Below are positions 5,640 through 7,737 of a stretch of DNA of 7,737 nt, in pieces. Origin of the DNA: Burkholderiales bacterium (GTDB lineage Bacteria; Pseudomonadota; Gammaproteobacteria; Burkholderiales; Burkholderiaceae_E); contig CP070753.1 of assembly GCA_020348765.1 (NCBI GenBank), positions 2,539,196-2,546,932 of the forward strand, written 5' to 3'. A model generated the notes under the pieces. That model was not told where the DNA came from. It saw nothing but the letters and a program-made list of their open reading frames with translations, and ran no database searches. Position numbers and translations under genes: made by a program. Position 1 is the stretch's first letter, and each line of letters opens with the position of its first letter.

Positions 5640-6439
5640 GAGATCTCCTCCAGCCGATGGCGCAGCGCGGCGACGATGCGCTGGTAGTCGTGCGTGGTCG
5701 TCAGGTCGAAGTCGCGCGGCCGGGGAAACGGCACCGGCAGCACGCGGTCGATGCGCCCGGGCCGCGGCGTCAGCAGCACGATCCGGTCGGCCAGGAACAC
5801 CGCCTCGCTGATCGAGTGCGTGACCAGCACCACGGTGCAGCCACTCTCCATCCAGATGCGCTGCAGTTCCAGGTTCATCGTCTCGCGGGTCATCGCGTCC
5901 AGCGCACCGAACGGCTCGTCCATCAGCAGCACGTCCGGCTCGTAGCTGAGCGCGCGCGCGATCGCCGCGCGCTGGCGCATGCCGCCCGAGAGCTCGCGCG
6001 GCCAGCGTCGCTCGAAGCCGCTGATTCCGACCAGTTCGCACAGGGCCCGCGCCCGCTCGAGCCGCTCGGCCTTCGGGCTTCCGCGCAGCTTCAACGGCAT
6101 CGCGATGTTCTCCTCGACCGTGAACCAGGGAAACAGGTTCGCGTCCTGGAACACCATCGCCAGTTCCTGCACCAGCGCGGCATCGCGCCGCTCGCCGTGC
6201 CAGAGCGGTCGCTGCTGGATGCCGACGATGCCGCCGGTGGGCCGCATCAGGCCGCCGATCAGGCGCAGCATCGTGGTCTTGCCGCAGCCCGACGGCCCGA
6301 GCAGCACGACGAATTCCCCGCGCGCGATCGCCAGATCGGTCGGCGCCAGCGCGTGCACGCCGCCCTCGGCGGTCGGGTACACCATCTCGACCGCGGACAG
6401 TTCGATCTGCGCGGCGCGCGGCTCGTGCGGCTGTGTCAC
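5636..6439 (-). CDS. ABC transporter ATPase, SsuB/TauB-like
   Basis: A 267-residue nucleotide-binding subunit with every expected motif: Walker A GPSGCGKT (48-55), Q-loop Gln98 in VFQDANLFPW, signature LSGGMRQR (150-157), Walker B VLLMDEP (170-176), D-loop ALD (179-181) and switch His208 in VTHSI. It hydrolyses ATP at the cytoplasmic face to drive the permease. The N-loop FQDANLFPW form is usual in importers for nitrate, sulfonate, taurine and related compounds. The GTG at 6439 is chosen because it overlaps the hydrolase stop as GTGA, a GGAG lies 11 bases upstream, and the family N-terminus fits; the open frame to 6667 runs through the hydrolase and has no domain. The tail after the H-loop is short, so no regulatory domain is present. 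Confidence 0.94.
   Translation of the reverse strand: MTQPHEPRAAQIELSAVEMVYPTAEGGVHALAPTDLAIARGEFVVLLGPSGCGKTTMLRLIGGLMRPTGGIVGIQQRPLWHGERRDAALVQELAMVFQDANLFPWFTVEENIAMPLKLRGSPKAERLERARALCELVGISGFERRWPRELSGGMRQRAAIARALSYEPDVLLMDEPFGALDAMTRETMNLELQRIWMESGCTVVLVTHSISEAVFLADRIVLLTPRPGRIDRVLPVPFPRPRDFDLTTTHDYQRIVAALRHRLEEIS
5645..5651 (-). promoter_or_regulatory. Strong ribosome binding site deciding the permease GTG start
   Basis: On the minus strand GGAGGAG sits 5 bases before the GTG at 5639, inside the last codons of the ATPase gene. It is a near-perfect anti-SD match and settles the permease start against the longer frame. Confidence 0.7.
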
Positions 6440-7065
6440 GGCCCCGGCAACTCCGCTTCGCCGGCGGCCAGCGCCGCGCCGGCCGCCTCGATCGAGATCA
6501 CCCGCGCGAAGCCGAACGCCATGGCCGCCAGCGAGGCGCGGTGCCGGTCGGCATCGAAGTCGCCGCAGGCTTCGGCCACGACGAAGGTGCGCAGGTCGCG
6601 CTGACCGGCGTCGCGCACGGTCGATTCGACGCACATCGACGTCGTCACGCCGGCCACCAGCAGGCAATCGATGCCGCGCGCGGCCAGCTCTCCGTCGAGC
6701 GCGGTGCCGAGGAATGCCGAGTAGCGCTTCTTGTCGATCACCCGGTCCTCGGGAAGAACCGTGACGCCGTCGACGAAGTCCGCATCCGGCGTGCCGTCGC
6801 GCAGCGCGCCGATCCGCATCAGGTTCGGCCGCAATTCGTGCATCAGCAGCCCGCCGTCGGCATAGTCGGGGCGGTAGCTCATCCGGGTCCAGATGACCGG
6901 CATGCCGGCGCGCCGTGCCGCGGCGACCAGCTCGAGCGTGCGCTCGGCGGCCGCCCGCAACGGTGCGACATCGCGCCCCTGGCGCGCGACCGACCCGTCC
7001 GGCGCGCAGAACGCGCGCTGCAGATCGATCGCGACGAGGGCCGCGCGCGCCGCCTCGAAGCGCAT
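6436..7065 (-). CDS. Isochorismatase-fold cysteine hydrolase (RutB-like)
   Basis: A 209-residue protein of the isochorismatase-like cysteine hydrolase family, expected in the cytoplasm. The catalytic triad is visible: Asp14 in AIDLQ, Lys112 in DKKRYSAF and nucleophile Cys145 in GVTTSMCVEST. The DKKRYSAF and CVEST segments resemble RutB from memory, and VIWTRMSYRPDYAD resembles the substrate region of ureido/biuret-cleaving members. Relatives hydrolyse amide, carbamoyl or ureido bonds (nicotinamide, N-carbamoylsarcosine, ureidoacrylate, maleamate, biuret), releasing ammonia or carbamate. True isochorismatase is unlikely because no siderophore gene is nearby. The gene lies 36 bases after the substrate-binding protein gene, and its stop overlaps the ATPase start, so it is embedded in the importer operon and probably acts on the imported compound. 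No clear Shine-Dalgarno precedes ATG 7065. The exact substrate is not readable. Confidence 0.9.
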   Translation of the reverse strand: MRFEAARAALVAIDLQRAFCAPDGSVARQGRDVAPLRAAAERTLELVAAARRAGMPVIWTRMSYRPDYADGGLLMHELRPNLMRIGALRDGTPDADFVDGVTVLPEDRVIDKKRYSAFLGTALDGELAARGIDCLLVAGVTTSMCVESTVRDAGQRDLRTFVVAEACGDFDADRHRASLAAMAFGFARVISIEAAGAALAAGEAELPGP

Positions 7066-7101
7066 CGCGCGCCGGTCGCGGCAGTGGCGCGGCGCGCTCG
7101 C

Positions 7102-7737
7102 TCAGCCCTTCTTGACCTTGTCGATGAACGCGTTGGTGTAGTACTGCGACGCGTCGCCGCCCTGGATCAGCCCGACCTTGGCCATCAGGTCGAGCGCCTT
7201 CTGCCAGCGCGCCGGCACGTTGCGCAGCAGGTTGTCCTTGCCTTCGGCCGCGAACAGGTCCATCTCGGCGCGCAGCGCGATCTCCGCAGTCTTCAGGTCG
7301 TCCAGCCCGCGCATCTTGAACGCGCGGAACGACTCCAGGATCGGGGTCATGTCGGTGGCCGCGTAAAACGCGTTCATCGAGTCGTTGACCGCACCGAGGA
7401 ATGCCTCGACGGTGGCGGCGTCCTTTTCGATGGTCTCGTTGCTGGCCACGTACACCTGGCCCGGAATCGGCGCGTAGCGGTCGGTGTTCCAGGCGTGGAT
7501 CGGCTGCTTGGCCGCACGCAGTGCGACCACCGTGCCCATGCTCGCGATGTAGGCGTCGATGCGTCCCTGCTCGATCAGCGCGAACGCGCCGGGCGCATTG
7601 CCGACCGCCTCGCGCGCGATCGTGTCCGCCTTGATGCCGTTGTCCTCGAGCATCATGTTCAGCAGGTTCTCGGCCAGCCCGCCCTTCGAGGTCACGCCGA
7701 TGGTCTTGCCCTTCATGTCGGCCGGGCCGTCGATCGG
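7102..7737 (-). CDS. ABC transporter substrate-binding protein, NMT1/SsuA-like, partial
   Basis: The C-terminal 211 residues of a periplasmic binding protein; the frame is open to the right edge, where it reads PIDGPADMKGKTIGVTS, so the signal peptide and first lobe lie outside. The visible part has features of the NMT1/THI5-like group: the GKTIGV strand opening the second lobe, GGLAENLLNMMLEDNGI, then an ALIEQGRIDAYIAS hinge region where a ligand-contacting acidic residue is usual, and a helical C-terminal tail ending IDKVKKG. Members bind small organics such as aliphatic sulfonates, taurine, pyrimidine precursors of thiamin, or riboflavin precursors. It is the most upstream visible gene of the importer operon; the promoter must be to the right of the window. 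The substrate is unknown. Confidence 0.88.
   Translation of the reverse strand, partial: PIDGPADMKGKTIGVTSKGGLAENLLNMMLEDNGIKADTIAREAVGNAPGAFALIEQGRIDAYIASMGTVVALRAAKQPIHAWNTDRYAPIPGQVYVASNETIEKDAATVEAFLGAVNDSMNAFYAATDMTPILESFRAFKMRGLDDLKTAEIALRAEMDLFAAEGKDNLLRNVPARWQKALDLMAKVGLIQGGDASQYYTNAFIDKVKKG

Noticed and set aside
3312..5687. A 791-codon open frame on the plus strand antisense to the flavocytochrome and permease genes
   Set aside because: Its translation is rich in R, Q, H, D and P with no hydrophobic core or recognisable domain, while the opposite strand encodes two complete, motif-bearing membrane proteins. Long antisense frames are common in GC-rich DNA.
5640..6041. N-terminal extension of the permease
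   Set aside because: The extra residues are polar and arginine-rich, fully overlap the ATPase gene, and a strong Shine-Dalgarno with a GTGA overlap marks the start at 5639.
6436..7065. Isochorismatase of a siderophore pathway
   Set aside because: No siderophore synthesis gene is in view, and the motif spelling is closer to RutB-like amide/ureido hydrolases, so only the fold family is called.
1..7737. Mobile elements, CRISPR arrays, tRNA/rRNA genes or defence systems
   Set aside because: No transposase or integrase motif, no regularly spaced repeats, no tRNA-like cloverleaf and no known defence domain were seen on either strand.

Overview
This is a strongly GC-rich window, densely packed with genes whose codons mostly end in G or C. 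Gene content and style suggest a betaproteobacterium, probably of the order Burkholderiales. The clues are a DUF2189-type membrane protein, a short anchored coiled-coil protein starting MFGRS, a secreted SYLF/YSC84 protein and an NMT1-type ABC import operon. This placement is inference; there is no rRNA or other marker here.

Layout. The first 1.8 kb is on the plus strand. It holds the C-terminal end of a DUF2189-like integral membrane protein (1-200), a PLP-dependent threonine/serine dehydratase or racemase without an ACT domain (235-1200), and a small Rid (YjgF/YER057c/UK114) family protein (1420-1812). Everything from 1863 to the right edge is on the minus strand, so the Rid gene converges with the next gene across a 50-bp gap. 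In minus-strand reading order, right to left, there is first a five-gene cluster: an NMT1/SsuA-like ABC substrate-binding protein (7737-7102, N-terminus outside), an isochorismatase-fold cysteine hydrolase (7065-6436), the ABC ATPase (6439-5636), the ABC permease (5639-4845) and a six-helix bis-heme ferric reductase/NADPH-oxidase-like flavocytochrome (4838-3492). The hydrolase/ATPase and ATPase/permease junctions are 4-base GTGA overlaps, and only 6 bases separate the permease from the flavocytochrome, so this is almost certainly one operon. After a 193-bp gap comes a secreted SYLF-domain protein (3298-2714), then after 143 bp a membrane-anchored coiled-coil protein of unknown function (2570-1863).

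How the genes may work together. The ABC genes resemble importers for small organic nitrogen or sulfur compounds (the SsuABC/TauABC/ThiXYZ group). The embedded Asp-Lys-Cys hydrolase suggests that the imported compound, or a product of it, carries an amide, carbamoyl or ureido bond that is cut in the cytoplasm. Why a membrane flavocytochrome closes the operon is unclear, and this is the most unusual part of the window. On the plus strand, a dehydratase that makes reactive enamine/imine intermediates lies next to a Rid protein, the family known for clearing such intermediates, but this Rid copy lacks the catalytic arginine of RidA.

I found no tRNA, rRNA, insertion sequence, CRISPR array or phage gene. 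Several hairpins in the minus-strand gaps are candidate terminators or leader structures, none followed by a good U-tract.
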